Origin: Thraustochytrium sp. TN22
Taxonomy: Eukaryota > Sar > Bigyra > Thraustochytrida > Thraustochytriidae
DNA: 38,405 nt
Assembly: GCA_013306675.1 (NCBI GenBank)
Contig: JABLUY010000299.1
Coordinates: 1 to 38,405, forward strand
Reading direction: 5' to 3'
Part shown: piece after piece, positions 26,235 through 34,803 of the stretch
How positions within the stretch are numbered: the stretch's first letter is position 1
Layout of the letters: each line of letters begins with the position of its first letter
The notes under the pieces: generated by a model
Databases searched by the model: none
What the model saw: only the letters and a program-made list of their open reading frames with translations
Told to the model about the DNA's origin: nothing
Program-made: the position numbers and the translations under genes

Positions 26235-27149
26235 TCAAGATAGAGGTACGGGCTTGGAAGGGGCCTTCTTGACGCTGGTGAGAAGCTTCTGAAAGAGCAT
26301 CATGTTCACAGAGCTGTTGATGAGTAGGTCGATGGGAGCACAGCACAATGGTAACGGGCTCCACATCGCACGGTCCAAGTCGGCCCCTGGATCGGACGGC
26401 ACGATCAAAGATGCGGCCATGAGCAAAGCAAATGTGCTCAAAATGGAGGTGGAGGTCAGCGCGAGGTTCCTCGTGAGTACCCTCCGGCCGACAGATTGTG
26501 TCGCACTCGAAGAGCTAGAGTCGATGTCCTTCACTTCACGCAGCAGAAAATAGACAGGGGCCACGAAGAGCCATAGAAGAGCGAGTGAAAGGCCGGTATC
26601 GAGACAGGCCATAATAAGGATGGGTACTCTGTTGATACTCTCCATGCAGATGCGCTCCACGAAGTAGAGGCGACCCTGGAACAAAACGAGCGTCATGACG
26701 ACGACGGGGACAGCGCCTAAAGTGAGCCAGCTCACCACGCGTAGAGTGACCTTGAAGGAAGGTGGCATGAGCTCGGAGACTGCATCCGCACGGTGCAGCA
26801 TGACTCTGTAGCAACAGAAATTTGCACTGATGAAGAACACCCCGCCGCTGCCACCGAACCAGTTGCATGCCTTCCATGACATGGTTATTGAACAGCAAAG
26901 CAAGATCCAAAGGCACAAAAGCAAGCTGCTGACCTGCTGGCATAGGAGCAGAAACAGGATTGCCCTCGGGCGCTGGGCCCTGGCTCTTACCCACGCCCTG
27001 TAAACGATCACGCAGAACACAGCAAAGAGTATGCACGCGAAGATGCTGATCGCTTGCGTCACGTGGACTGCGATCAAGAATTTACGCGGCGCATGCAGCT
27101 CGCTCAGTGTCACAGTGCGTTCCTCTGTTCGCTCTGCAAAGAAAGTCAT
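26235..27149 (-). CDS. Seven-transmembrane protein 2 of the array
   Basis: 304 residues, clear paralogue of the protein at 24265-25356: MTFFAERTEERTVTL start, SWKACNWFGG before TM3, CCYRVMLHRADAV, VVSWLTLGAVPVVVMTL in TM4, GRLYFVERICMES, LDTGLSLALLWLFVAPVYF in TM5, ILSTFALLMAASLIVPSD in TM6, and CCAPIDLLINSSVNMMLFQKLL in TM7. The C-terminal tail is only about 15 residues, much shorter than in paralogue 1, so any intracellular signalling tail differs. Similarity is spread over the whole length, which supports tandem gene duplication followed by divergence. Family and ligand unknown. ATG at 27149 begins the conserved N terminus. Two short tandem repeats lie in its upstream region. Confidence 0.83.
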   Translation of the reverse strand: MTFFAERTEERTVTLSELHAPRKFLIAVHVTQAISIFACILFAVFCVIVYRAWVRARAQRPRAILFLLLCQQVSSLLLCLWILLCCSITMSWKACNWFGGSGGVFFISANFCCYRVMLHRADAVSELMPPSFKVTLRVVSWLTLGAVPVVVMTLVLFQGRLYFVERICMESINRVPILIMACLDTGLSLALLWLFVAPVYFLLREVKDIDSSSSSATQSVGRRVLTRNLALTSTSILSTFALLMAASLIVPSDPGADLDRAMWSPLPLCCAPIDLLINSSVNMMLFQKLLTSVKKAPSKPVPLS

Positions 27150-27195
27150 GCGATCTACGTGAGTGCGCGAGAAGGGCTGCGATGCTGTCGCGTGC

Positions 27196-27240
27196 GCAGC
27201 GGTGCGCAGTGGTGCGCAGCGGTGCGCAGCGGTGCGCTGG
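27196..27240. repeat. Decamer tandem repeat GGTGCGCAGC
   Basis: About four and a half copies with one or two substitutions, beginning about 50 nt upstream of the ATG of 7TM gene 2. Confidence 0.75.
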
Positions 27241-27346
27241 CTCGCGCGCCTGTCCGTCTGTCGTCACACTGGCCGTGCGCATGTGCCGCTTTCTGCCTGG
27301 TGCAAACCCGGGCCGAGCTGATGAGAAAAGCCTGTTACCCTGAGGG

Positions 27347-27414
27347 ATCGGCGGTCACCGGACACTTGACAAACCGCAGCATCGGCGGTCACCGGACACT
27401 TTACAAACCGCAGC
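27347..27414. repeat. 34-bp tandem doublet
   Basis: Copies 27347-27380 and 27381-27414, starting ATCGGCGGTCACCGGACACT, differ at one position. They lie about 200 nt upstream of the ATG of 7TM gene 2. Confidence 0.9.
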
Positions 27415-27584
27415 CACGAGTACACCAAGAGAAAGCGAACTCAGACGCTCGCAAATGCACATACGTCAAGCTGGGCACACGCCCTCGCCAGCTTTCTTGC
27501 TCTTGCCTGTGCGGGTGCGTGCGTAAGTGTGTGCGTGCGTATGCATCGTAAATGCACGGCGTCCTAGCAGCTAGCTACTAGCTA

Positions 27585-27585
<1 letters not shown>

Positions 27586-27653
<68 letters not shown>
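27586..27653. repeat. CA dinucleotide microsatellite
   Basis: An uninterrupted run of about 34 AC/CA units, directly preceded by an AGCTAGCTACTAGCTAG block. Confidence 0.97.
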
Positions 27654-27656
<3 letters not shown>

Positions 27657-27889
27657 TACAACTTGAAGTGGCGTGCACGTCCTTGCCTTGGTCACGGTTT
27701 GCACGACCTCACATGCAGTGATGGTGCGCACTGCCAAGAGGGCCTATTGGCGGCGCCCCTTGTCTCGCCCACCTCTCGGAGAGTGTCCGCCTGCAGGGCA
27801 GGAGCAAGAGGAAAACGTGCACGTGCACATGCAGGCTGGTAAGGCAGCAAACACCACGCATCGCTCTCTCGCTCACGCAGACGCATGCT

Positions 27890-28870
27890 TTAGGTGTTGA
27901 TACTATTCGCCGTCGTGAGGATGTCGTCACTGGTGGTGTTGATATCAGCGTCCTTTGTTCTAGGCGTGCGGCGCCTTTTGACCTGAAAGAGGTGTCGAAA
28001 GAGCGCCATGCTGACCGCAGCGTTGATGAGCATGTCAATCGGTGCTGTGTAATGGTGGATGAGACGGTAGTACTGGTGGTCGATATCATCGTCGCTCACG
28101 ATGAAGACCGCGGACGACGTGAGCATGATAAAGGTGCTGCCGATGGCGATTCCAGAGAGAGTGAGGTTCCTGGATGCTGCCCTCGAAATTGCCAGATACT
28201 TCTCCCTCCCATGTTGGGCAGTCTGCGAAGTGGACGACCTACCGAGTCCAGTAGACTCTATCCGCAGGCTGTACGCAAGTGGGGCGAGGAAGAGCGCGAG
28301 AAAGGTGAGCGACAGGGCTGTGTCCATAACGACCGCCATAATCGTGATGACGCGCCCCAGACTCTCGACGCAGTAACCCTCTGCAAAGAGTAGCTTCCCT
28401 TGAAAGTTTAGCGTGGCCGCAGAGGCCACGGGCAATACGGCCCAGACAGAGAGACGCACAAGCAGTAGAGCGTCTAGGAAGCGCGGAGGCATGAATCTTG
28501 CTACACTCGCAGCCCGTCGAGCGAGGACTCTGTAGCTGAAAAAGTTGGACAAGCAATAGAAACCAGCGCCGAAGCTGCCCACCACACCACAAAGCAGCCA
28601 TGGTAAGCGGAAGCTGAGAAGCCAGAGTCCCCAAAGATTGGCGGCGAGCGCGGCCAGGACTTGACAGAAAACCTCGGTGATGGCTTTCCTGGCTCGACCT
28701 TTTAGCGAGCGCCGTGCGCGCCATATTCGCTTTGCCCAGTGGAGGCAGACGAGAAGCCCGACGCCATTCAGGACGCGCCCTGCCACCACCGCTTTGACGA
28801 AGTTATCAGGCGCTGCCGTGTCTGCCAGCGCAACTGTGCTCTCCTCCGTGCGGGGCGTAAAGATGCGCAT
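27890..28870 (-). CDS. Seven-transmembrane protein 3 of the array
   Basis: 326 residues, the most diverged of the three. Aligning parts are MRIFTPRTEESTVAL at the start, LSNFFSYRVLARRAASVARFMP after TM3, LNFQGKLLFAEGYCVES in the loop with the conserved Cys, MDTALSLTFLALFLAPLAY in TM5, NLTLSGIAIGSTFIML in TM6 and YTAPIDMLINAAVSMALFRHLF in TM7. The basic segment RRSLKGRARKA between TM1 and TM2 is longer than in the others. The tail is short and polar. The open frame extends upstream, but the ATG at 28870 is where the homology with the paralogues starts. Same strand as the other two and spaced by about 740 bp, as expected from repeated unequal duplication. Confidence 0.82.
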   Translation of the reverse strand: MRIFTPRTEESTVALADTAAPDNFVKAVVAGRVLNGVGLLVCLHWAKRIWRARRSLKGRARKAITEVFCQVLAALAANLWGLWLLSFRLPWLLCGVVGSFGAGFYCLSNFFSYRVLARRAASVARFMPPRFLDALLLVRLSVWAVLPVASAATLNFQGKLLFAEGYCVESLGRVITIMAVVMDTALSLTFLALFLAPLAYSLRIESTGLGRSSTSQTAQHGREKYLAISRAASRNLTLSGIAIGSTFIMLTSSAVFIVSDDDIDHQYYRLIHHYTAPIDMLINAAVSMALFRHLFQVKRRRTPRTKDADINTTSDDILTTANSINT

Positions 28871-29827
28871 GGCTGCGGCCACCTGCGAGCCGCTCGGCCA
28901 GTGGGCGGGTGATCCAGCTCTGCGCTGCAGCGTCGCGTGCGAGGCGTTCGCCAGGGCCAGCTCGGCCAGCCGCTCGGCCGGTGGCCGTGCAGTTCTGCTC
29001 TGCGCCGCAGCGCAGAGCGCACCGCAACTTGAGCAGCGCAATAATAACGCACGCAGAACGCAATACGTGCTCTGTGTTGAGGCCTAGCTGGAGTCTAAGC
29101 TTTCATAGTAGCTCCAAATTCAAGACGTCCGGCCTTCTGACGCCACCAGCGAGGCGGGCACTGGCTTACGACTAGCTAGTAGGCGAGGCAGCGCCGCGGG
29201 GCTGTGTGGTAACGGCCATGCTCAGTGACTTGGAAAGAGGCATGTAACCTTACATTGGTAGGTAGCACAGTGGACAGTGAGGGGCCAGCGGAAAGCCGTT
29301 GCGTCCGAATTTGTCAGTGCCATGTGTCTGAGCTTTGTCGCTGACATGATGCGGGAACTCAAATGAGATGCAGCGCGCGGCTTGCAACCGCAGATCGCCG
29401 TGTGGAAAAAGAAGCAACTGGCGGACAAGACTTGGCGGGTTTAAGAAGCGAGTGGGCATGAATAGAACTTTGGCAGGAGGAAATCGCGCCTTTCATCAGG
29501 GAAAGAAGACTTGACAAGCCTGCCAGCGTACGATCAGACTTTTGTTGCACGCGCCGCGGCATCTGAAGAAAAACATACAAATGAAAAGCTGCTGCGCGAG
29601 GTGCGGCGCGCGCAGCACAGGTACTAGCTAGCTCCTGGGAGCTACGGAGGGAACATGACATGAGAGGCAGTCTTCTATGAAGACGCGCAAACATGGCCGG
29701 CCTGACAGTGGAGAAGCAGGCGAAAAATCGCGCTGACTTGTGTGAGCTCGGCCGGCTCGGCCATTCCCGTCAAGTGGCTATTTTTGGTCCACACGGCGCG
29801 CGAGCAGCCTCTGCATCGCACGGAGAT
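28871..29827. other. Spacer upstream of 7TM gene 3 and beyond the SulP stop
   Basis: 957 nt. The first 200 nt are GC-rich and presumably the 7TM-3 promoter. AGCTAGT-type motifs occur at about 29171-29182 and ACTAGCTAGCTCC at about 29623-29636. No conserved coding segment is visible on either strand. Confidence 0.45.
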
Positions 29828-32059
29828 TTAGACGGCGCTGCGCATGACCGGCTCGTCGCGGTCCATGGTGCGGTCGGAAGTGGCCTCGCTGTCGTCGTCG
29901 GCGTCGTCGGCGGCGACCTCGCCATCGGAGTCGTAGCGTACGTCCGGGGCAAGAGCGTCCCAGGAGGGCGCCATGGCCATGGAGAGGAGCTCGTCCTCGT
30001 TGACGCGGTCGGACTTGGTCTTGTCGAAGGTGTAGATGAGGTGACCGGCCTTGCGGATGGAGCGCAGCGAGTGTGCGGTGACCTTGCGCAGGAGCAGGCG
30101 CTTGCCGAGACCCGAGTAGAGGTGCGACACGGAGTTGAGGGCGGCGAGCGCCGAGTAGTCGGAGAGCACGGCCTGGTCGAGATAGAGCACGACGGTGTCC
30201 GGATCGTGATGCGGGTGGAAGAGCGAGATGAAGCGCTGCGCGGACGCGAAGAAGAGCGCGCCCTTGACCTGGTAGACGCGGACGCTGGACGGGTCGAGGC
30301 GCAGCGCGGCGTCCTCCTCAGCCTCGGTGGCGGTCTGCGGCGGGATGAAGCCGTTGTCCGGGCCTGGGCGCGAAAGCGACTCGGAGTCGCCCGAGCGGCG
30401 CGAGTCCGTGGCCTTGGCGCGCAGCAGCATGGCCTCCTCGTCGACGAGAAGGGCGTCCGGCTCGATGCGGTTGACCTCGAGCAGCTCGGCTTGGTCCCAG
30501 GCAAAGACGAGGGCGGCAAGGACGACGCCGGCCGCCACGGCGTAGGCGAGGTTGGCGGCGACGGCGACGGCAGTGACGAGAATGATGATGAGAACATCGG
30601 AGCGCTTGACCTTGCGCGCCCAGTTGAGGCGCGGGTGACGGCGCAGCTTCTCCGGCAGCACGCTGGCCAGGATGACGAGGAGCGAGTGCCACTCGAAGGT
30701 GCCGATGACGACCATGAACATGACGCCAGCCAGGCTGGCCATGGGCACCAGGTTGATGGCCGGGTAGACGACGAGGATGATGAGCAGCAAGAAGATCGCC
30801 GAGAAAGTGGTGGAGATGCGCGTGCGCGCGCTGTTCTGGCTGACGTTGATGAGGCTCTGGCCAATCATGGCGCAGCCGCCCATGCCGCCAAAGATGCCCG
30901 TGACGATGTTGGCGGCGCCCTGCGCGAAGACCTCGTTGCGCGGCTTGGGCTTGCGGCCGGTGATCTGGCCCACAAACTGCAGCGTCATGAGCGACTCGAC
31001 GAGGCCGATGATGGCCATCACCACGGAGACCGGCAGGCAGGTCGTGTACGTCTCGGCGCTAGCCAGGCTCGGGATGTCCGCGTTGTAGCGCGAGTCGGCC
31101 CAGACCGGGATGGGAAAGAAGCCCTTGACCGAGGCCACGTCGCCTACCGTGGGCGTCTTGAAGCCCGTCGTGCGCACGATGGCGAACTCCACGACCGTGC
31201 CGACGATGATGCCGGCCAGCGAGCTGGGGAAGACCTTGGTGAGCCGCGGCAAGAAGTAGATGGTTGCCATGGTGAGGAGCGTCTCGAAGGCCTGCCAGCC
31301 GGCCGTGGAGCCCATCGTGTACTCCTCGCACTTGTACGGGTACGAGTCGTTGGCTCCGACGTCCGGGTCGATGAAGATGCAAGCGTCCCACTCGTACGAG
31401 GGCGCGTCGCAATCCACCGGGCAGTAGCGCGGCTCCGTGAAGCTGTGCAGCTGCGAGATGCCAATGACGATGGCGAGGCCGTTGCAAAAGCCCAGCATGA
31501 CCGGGTGGCCCACGAGCTTGATGAGCTTGGCGCCGCCCAGCAGCCCAATCACCACCTGGATGATGCCCATGAAGAAGACAGCCATGAAGAGATACCCGAG
31601 GCCGTACTCGGCCACGAACTCGGGCAGCACCACGGCGATGGCGCCGGTCGCGCCGCTCACCATGCCGGGCGCGCCGCCGAAGAGCGCCGTGATGAGGCCG
31701 ATGATCCACGCCGCCTGCAACCCGATGATGGGGTCCACGCCGGCCGTGAAGCTAAAGGCCACTGCCTCCGGCACCTGCGCCAGCGAGACCGTCAGCCCGG
31801 ACAGCAGCTCGCGCAGCAGCGCCTGGCCCTTGGCCTTGGTCACTGGCTTGGACAGGATCAGCCACCACCTGTTGTACATCATCGGGTCCTCCGCGGGCTT
31901 CTCCTTCTCCGGGTCGCCCGAGCCGCCGGCCCCGCCGTCAGGCCCGCCGCGCATCGCCTCGTCCATGGACGACACCGCGCGCGGCACCTGGTTGGTCTGC
32001 GCCTGCTCCTCGTTGCTGCCCTGCGACCGCGCCATCGGCAGCTCGCCCTCCGCGAGCAT
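29828..32059 (-). CDS. SulP-family anion transporter with STAS domain
   Basis: 743 residues. The protein moves inorganic anions (sulfate, bicarbonate or similar) across a membrane. After a hydrophilic N terminus (1-60), the transmembrane core (about 80-525) shows the SulP hallmarks: LLSGLTVSLAQVPEAVAFSF, GATGAIAVVLP, LVGHPVMLGFCNGLAIVIGI and GGMGGCAMIGQSLINV. A STAS domain follows (about 590-685; VYQVKGALFFASAQRF, LDQAVLSDYSALAAL), then an acidic tail. The GGMGG-x-AMIGQS wording resembles the bacterial BicA/SulP branch more than animal SLC26, but substrate cannot be decided. Between two helices there is an insert of about 45 residues with four cysteines (213, 217, 227, 244), likely a disulfide-stabilised extracellular loop. 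ATG at 32059 is the first in frame; MARSQG eight codons later is an alternative. Confidence 0.92.
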   Translation of the reverse strand: MLAEGELPMARSQGSNEEQAQTNQVPRAVSSMDEAMRGGPDGGAGGSGDPEKEKPAEDPMMYNRWWLILSKPVTKAKGQALLRELLSGLTVSLAQVPEAVAFSFTAGVDPIIGLQAAWIIGLITALFGGAPGMVSGATGAIAVVLPEFVAEYGLGYLFMAVFFMGIIQVVIGLLGGAKLIKLVGHPVMLGFCNGLAIVIGISQLHSFTEPRYCPVDCDAPSYEWDACIFIDPDVGANDSYPYKCEEYTMGSTAGWQAFETLLTMATIYFLPRLTKVFPSSLAGIIVGTVVEFAIVRTTGFKTPTVGDVASVKGFFPIPVWADSRYNADIPSLASAETYTTCLPVSVVMAIIGLVESLMTLQFVGQITGRKPKPRNEVFAQGAANIVTGIFGGMGGCAMIGQSLINVSQNSARTRISTTFSAIFLLLIILVVYPAINLVPMASLAGVMFMVVIGTFEWHSLLVILASVLPEKLRRHPRLNWARKVKRSDVLIIILVTAVAVAANLAYAVAAGVVLAALVFAWDQAELLEVNRIEPDALLVDEEAMLLRAKATDSRRSGDSESLSRPGPDNGFIPPQTATEAEEDAALRLDPSSVRVYQVKGALFFASAQRFISLFHPHHDPDTVVLYLDQAVLSDYSALAALNSVSHLYSGLGKRLLLRKVTAHSLRSIRKAGHLIYTFDKTKSDRVNEDELLSMAMAPSWDALAPDVRYDSDGEVAADDADDDSEATSDRTMDRDEPVMRSAV

Positions 32060-34476
32060 TCACACGCCCTCTGCGCTCTGCTCTGCTCCGCGCCGGCGCG
32101 GCGGGCACGAGCTGGAGGACGAGGACCGGTGGTCGCCAGGCCGGCGCGGGCGCGCCGCGGCCGCGAGCGAGCCTCGCCTCGAGCCTCGCGGCGTGCGAGC
32201 CTCGGGCCTCGTGACGTCGCCGCCTCGCGTGCTCAGCTTTCTCGCTTTGCTTTGCTCTCTTTCTTCCGCCGCGGCCAGTCGTCCTCCGGCCAGAGCCGCG
32301 GGCCGAGGTCTGCCGCGCCGACGAGAGCGCGCCGCCGCGCGCAGCGGCCACGGCCACGTCCTCGGCAGCCCGCGCAGCGAATTGAGCGCAGTGGATGGGT
32401 GCGGTGGATGGGTGGATGATGGATGGATGGAATGAGCGCGCCGCGAGAGCCGAGCGACGGCCGAGCGCTCCTCGCCGAGTGCCTGCCAGTGCCAGTGCCT
32501 GCCGGCTGGAACCAGCAGTTTCGCGAGGCCAACGCCTCGCCTCGCCTCGCCTCGCCTCAAGGCCCGGCCGCCCCGGCGCTCGACTCGACTCGTGGTCGCA
32601 GCTCAGCTCGCCGGGCTCGGAGGACTCCTTCGGCTCGGACGTCGCCGCTCCCGGTGGGCAGACCGGGCGCCCGCGGCGCTCGCTCGGCTGGCCACCGTGA
32701 CCACCTCCGGCGCCTTCCCGGACGCCGCGCAAGCGAGGCTTGGCTTGGCTTTCCTCGTCCGAGACTCGCGCAGGGCCCCCGCGAGGGGCGCTCGCGTGCC
32801 GGCGCAGGCAGAGGGACCGGGGATGCACGGCGAGTCCGCGCGCGGCGAGACCCAGGCGCTGCGCGTGCAGGAGCCCAAGGCAAAGTTGAATCAAACCTGA
32901 AGGCGAGCACCGAGCGGGGCTGCGACGACGACCGCGACGCGCGCCGCCGCCAAACGCAGCACGGCGTGGTGCACGGTGGTGGCCGGTGCGGCCGCGATGA
33001 CGACGCGCTCGCAGTCATTCAGCGGGAGCGCGCCGCTTCTCTGCGCTGCGCGTCGAGGCGCTTCCCACACGTCGTCACGAGGCACGGCGGGCCAAGGCGC
33101 GACTCGACTCGGAGGCCGAGGCGCCGCTGCTGGCACTGGCAGACAGGGCGAGCCTGCCGCCCGCCGGCAAAGAGTCAAAGACAAAGACGGCTGGCCGGCT
33201 GACCTGCGCTCGGCTGCGCTCCGAGTCCTCAACTTGAATCGCGGCGATGTGTACAGACGGTTACGGATCATAGCTGTGGGTCCGGGATCCTCACTGTCAG
33301 TCACTCGCACTGCAGTCAGTGAGACCTTGTTGAGCTGCGCACTGGTGACATACGTGCACACCGACCTGCTCTTGCTTTGGAAAGAACCTGGCCTTGCTTG
33401 TATGACTTGTCTCGCGGCCTCGTCTCGCCTGGCGCCAAGCTAGCTCGCTCGCTGCGGCCAACCGCCGAATGGAGACAGGACGTTAGTGTCCCAGATCGCA
33501 AGAGAGTGCGTCACAGGCACGCTGCGGCGTCACAACGTCGTCCGAGAAGCGTATCTGACTGTGAGCGGACCGTGACCGCCGAAGCAACGATCTCACAGTG
33601 AGAGGCTCGAGCTGGGCCTTGCTGCGGCTGTGCCGCTTCTGCGTCTCCTCTTGAGCTTACGAAAGGCGGCCGTGTCGAAGAAGAAGCGCGAAGCGCGACA
33701 GCTGCCCCGGGCGAGCCCAATTGTGGACACTGGACACACACACGCACGTAGGTGCACCGCTGCAGGAGCGCGTAGCGCGAGGAGTGCTTTAGCGCGTGCT
33801 TGAAGGGCGCGCGAAGCACGACGGAGGCCTTTGACGCGTGCTTGAAGAGGTGGCCCAAGGCCCTCCATAGACAAGCTTGCCGCCTCAAATGGACTGACCT
33901 CGCCACAGAACGGCCCATGCCAAACCTCTCCTGTGCGTGCGCATAGCGCCCTTGCGCACGAGACTCTGGCGCACCTCGCCCTTGTTGGGACGGATTCCTC
34001 TCGATGCACAGGCCTTCACACAATTCCTTTCGTCACTCTGCCCGGAGAGCCCACTTCGAGACAAGCTCTGCCGAGTCTCGACTTTGCCATCCGTCAAGCC
34101 GCCGCCGCCAGCTCAAAGGCCACGAGCTCTATTGAAATTCTCTGCGAGACGCGCTGGTCTGTCAAAGCTTGGATTTTGACCACGACGTATAAGCTCCTGC
34201 ATCGAAAGACCACTGCAAGCTGGCCAGCAAGTAGCAAGTTTTAAAAAGAAAGCCAGGGCACGCGACTGTGGCAGCATTTCTGACAGAGAACGCCAGCGCG
34301 ACGAGGAGCGAAGCGAACTAGCTGGGGTTGCGCGGCTTCGCTTCACTAGGCTCTAAGGCCTAGGCCAGACTGGGGTTGGGGTTGCGCGGCTCCAGAAGTT
34401 CCAGCTCGGCTGCCACGGCACGGACGAAAGGAAGGCACAGTATAACCAGAATCAAAGGCTGCGCGCGCGCGGGAGG
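32060..34476. other. 2.4-kb stretch without a recognisable gene
   Basis: The first 350 nt are GC-rich and likely the SulP promoter. Simple repeats follow: GGATGGATGG at about 32392-32432 and CCTCG pentamers at about 32535-32560. Around 33765-33860 GCGTGCTTGAAG occurs twice in a GCGC-rich setting. Near 34320-34395 GGGGTTGCGCGGCT occurs twice. Several open frames of 100-260 codons exist on both strands, but none shows conserved-looking motifs or biased composition. A small AT-richer patch (about 34110-34260) lies near the right end. Confidence 0.45.
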
Positions 34477-34776
34477 ATGGGCGCGGCGGGATCCTCGGAC
34501 GTGCGGTGGGCGGACGACCCGTGCGGCGACCGGCTGGAGGCGTACATTCGCTGCGCCACCAAGTACGGCGGCAAGGAGCCGGAGGAGTACGAGGAGTACT
34601 GCGAGAGCGAGCGCTCGCTGTAGGTTGCTGCTGGCGCCGCGCAGGAGCACGCGGACGTGCGGAGGAAACGAACTGACGGCCGGATGCGCAGCTACGTGGA
34701 CTGCCGCAAGGAGTGGGTCGCGCTGCAGAAGCGCGAGCGTGAGCAGCAAGCGCGGGAGCAGGAGAAGCAGGAGTAG
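34477..34776 (+). CDS. Twin CX9C mitochondrial intermembrane-space protein, two exons
   Basis: Exon 1 34477-34619, intron 34620-34691 (GTAGGT to GCAG, with a branch-point-like CTGAC about 17 nt before the acceptor), exon 2 34692-34776. The spliced product has 75 residues. Exon 1 encodes DPCGDRLEAYIRCAT, a CX9C motif. The second CX9C (CESERSLYVDC) is only complete after splicing, which is strong evidence that the intron is real. Unspliced, the frame stops after 48 codons. Twin CX9C proteins are imported and oxidised by Mia40 and serve in respiratory complex assembly or cristae organisation; the CRKEW end recalls COX23/CHCHD7, but I cannot fix the family. The N terminus MGAAGSSD also fits a myristoylation pattern, as in some CHCH proteins of MICOS. 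The next gene starts 27 nt later in the same frame. Confidence 0.85.
34620..34691 (+). other. 72-nt spliceosomal intron in the CX9C gene
   Basis: It starts GTAGGT and ends GCAG, phase 2. ACTGAC at 34672-34677 fits a branch site. Its removal joins the two halves of the second CX9C motif and extends the protein from 48 to 75 residues. Confidence 0.85.
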
Positions 34777-34803
34777 CCTCGCCGGCTGCTCTTGCACAAG
34801 AAG

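Larger units (their letters stand above)
27150..27889. other. Spacer between 7TM genes 2 and 3
   Basis: It contains, from left: GGTGCGCAGC decamers (about 27196-27240), a 34-bp doublet (27347-27414), an AGCTAGCTACTAGCTAG block (about 27568-27585), and a CA microsatellite (27586-27653). No gene is supported. Confidence 0.6.

Noticed and set aside
27347-27414. Two 34-bp direct repeats considered as the start of a CRISPR array
   Set aside because: The copies are directly adjacent with no spacer; this is a tandem duplication in a eukaryotic genome.
29693-32419. 908-codon open frame on the plus strand opposite the SulP gene
   Set aside because: It mirrors the SulP gene, is His/Arg/Val-rich with no domain, and such long antisense frames are expected in very GC-rich coding DNA.
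33511-34023. 170-codon minus-strand open frame in the gene-poor stretch
   Set aside because: Composition is repetitive (FKHA-type repeats from GCGTGCTTGAAG copies), with no conserved-looking segment.
33933-34244. Open frame with a CETRWSVKAWI segment that faintly recalls hAT transposases
   Set aside because: The likeness covers only about a dozen residues, with no catalytic motif or terminal repeats; too weak to call an element.
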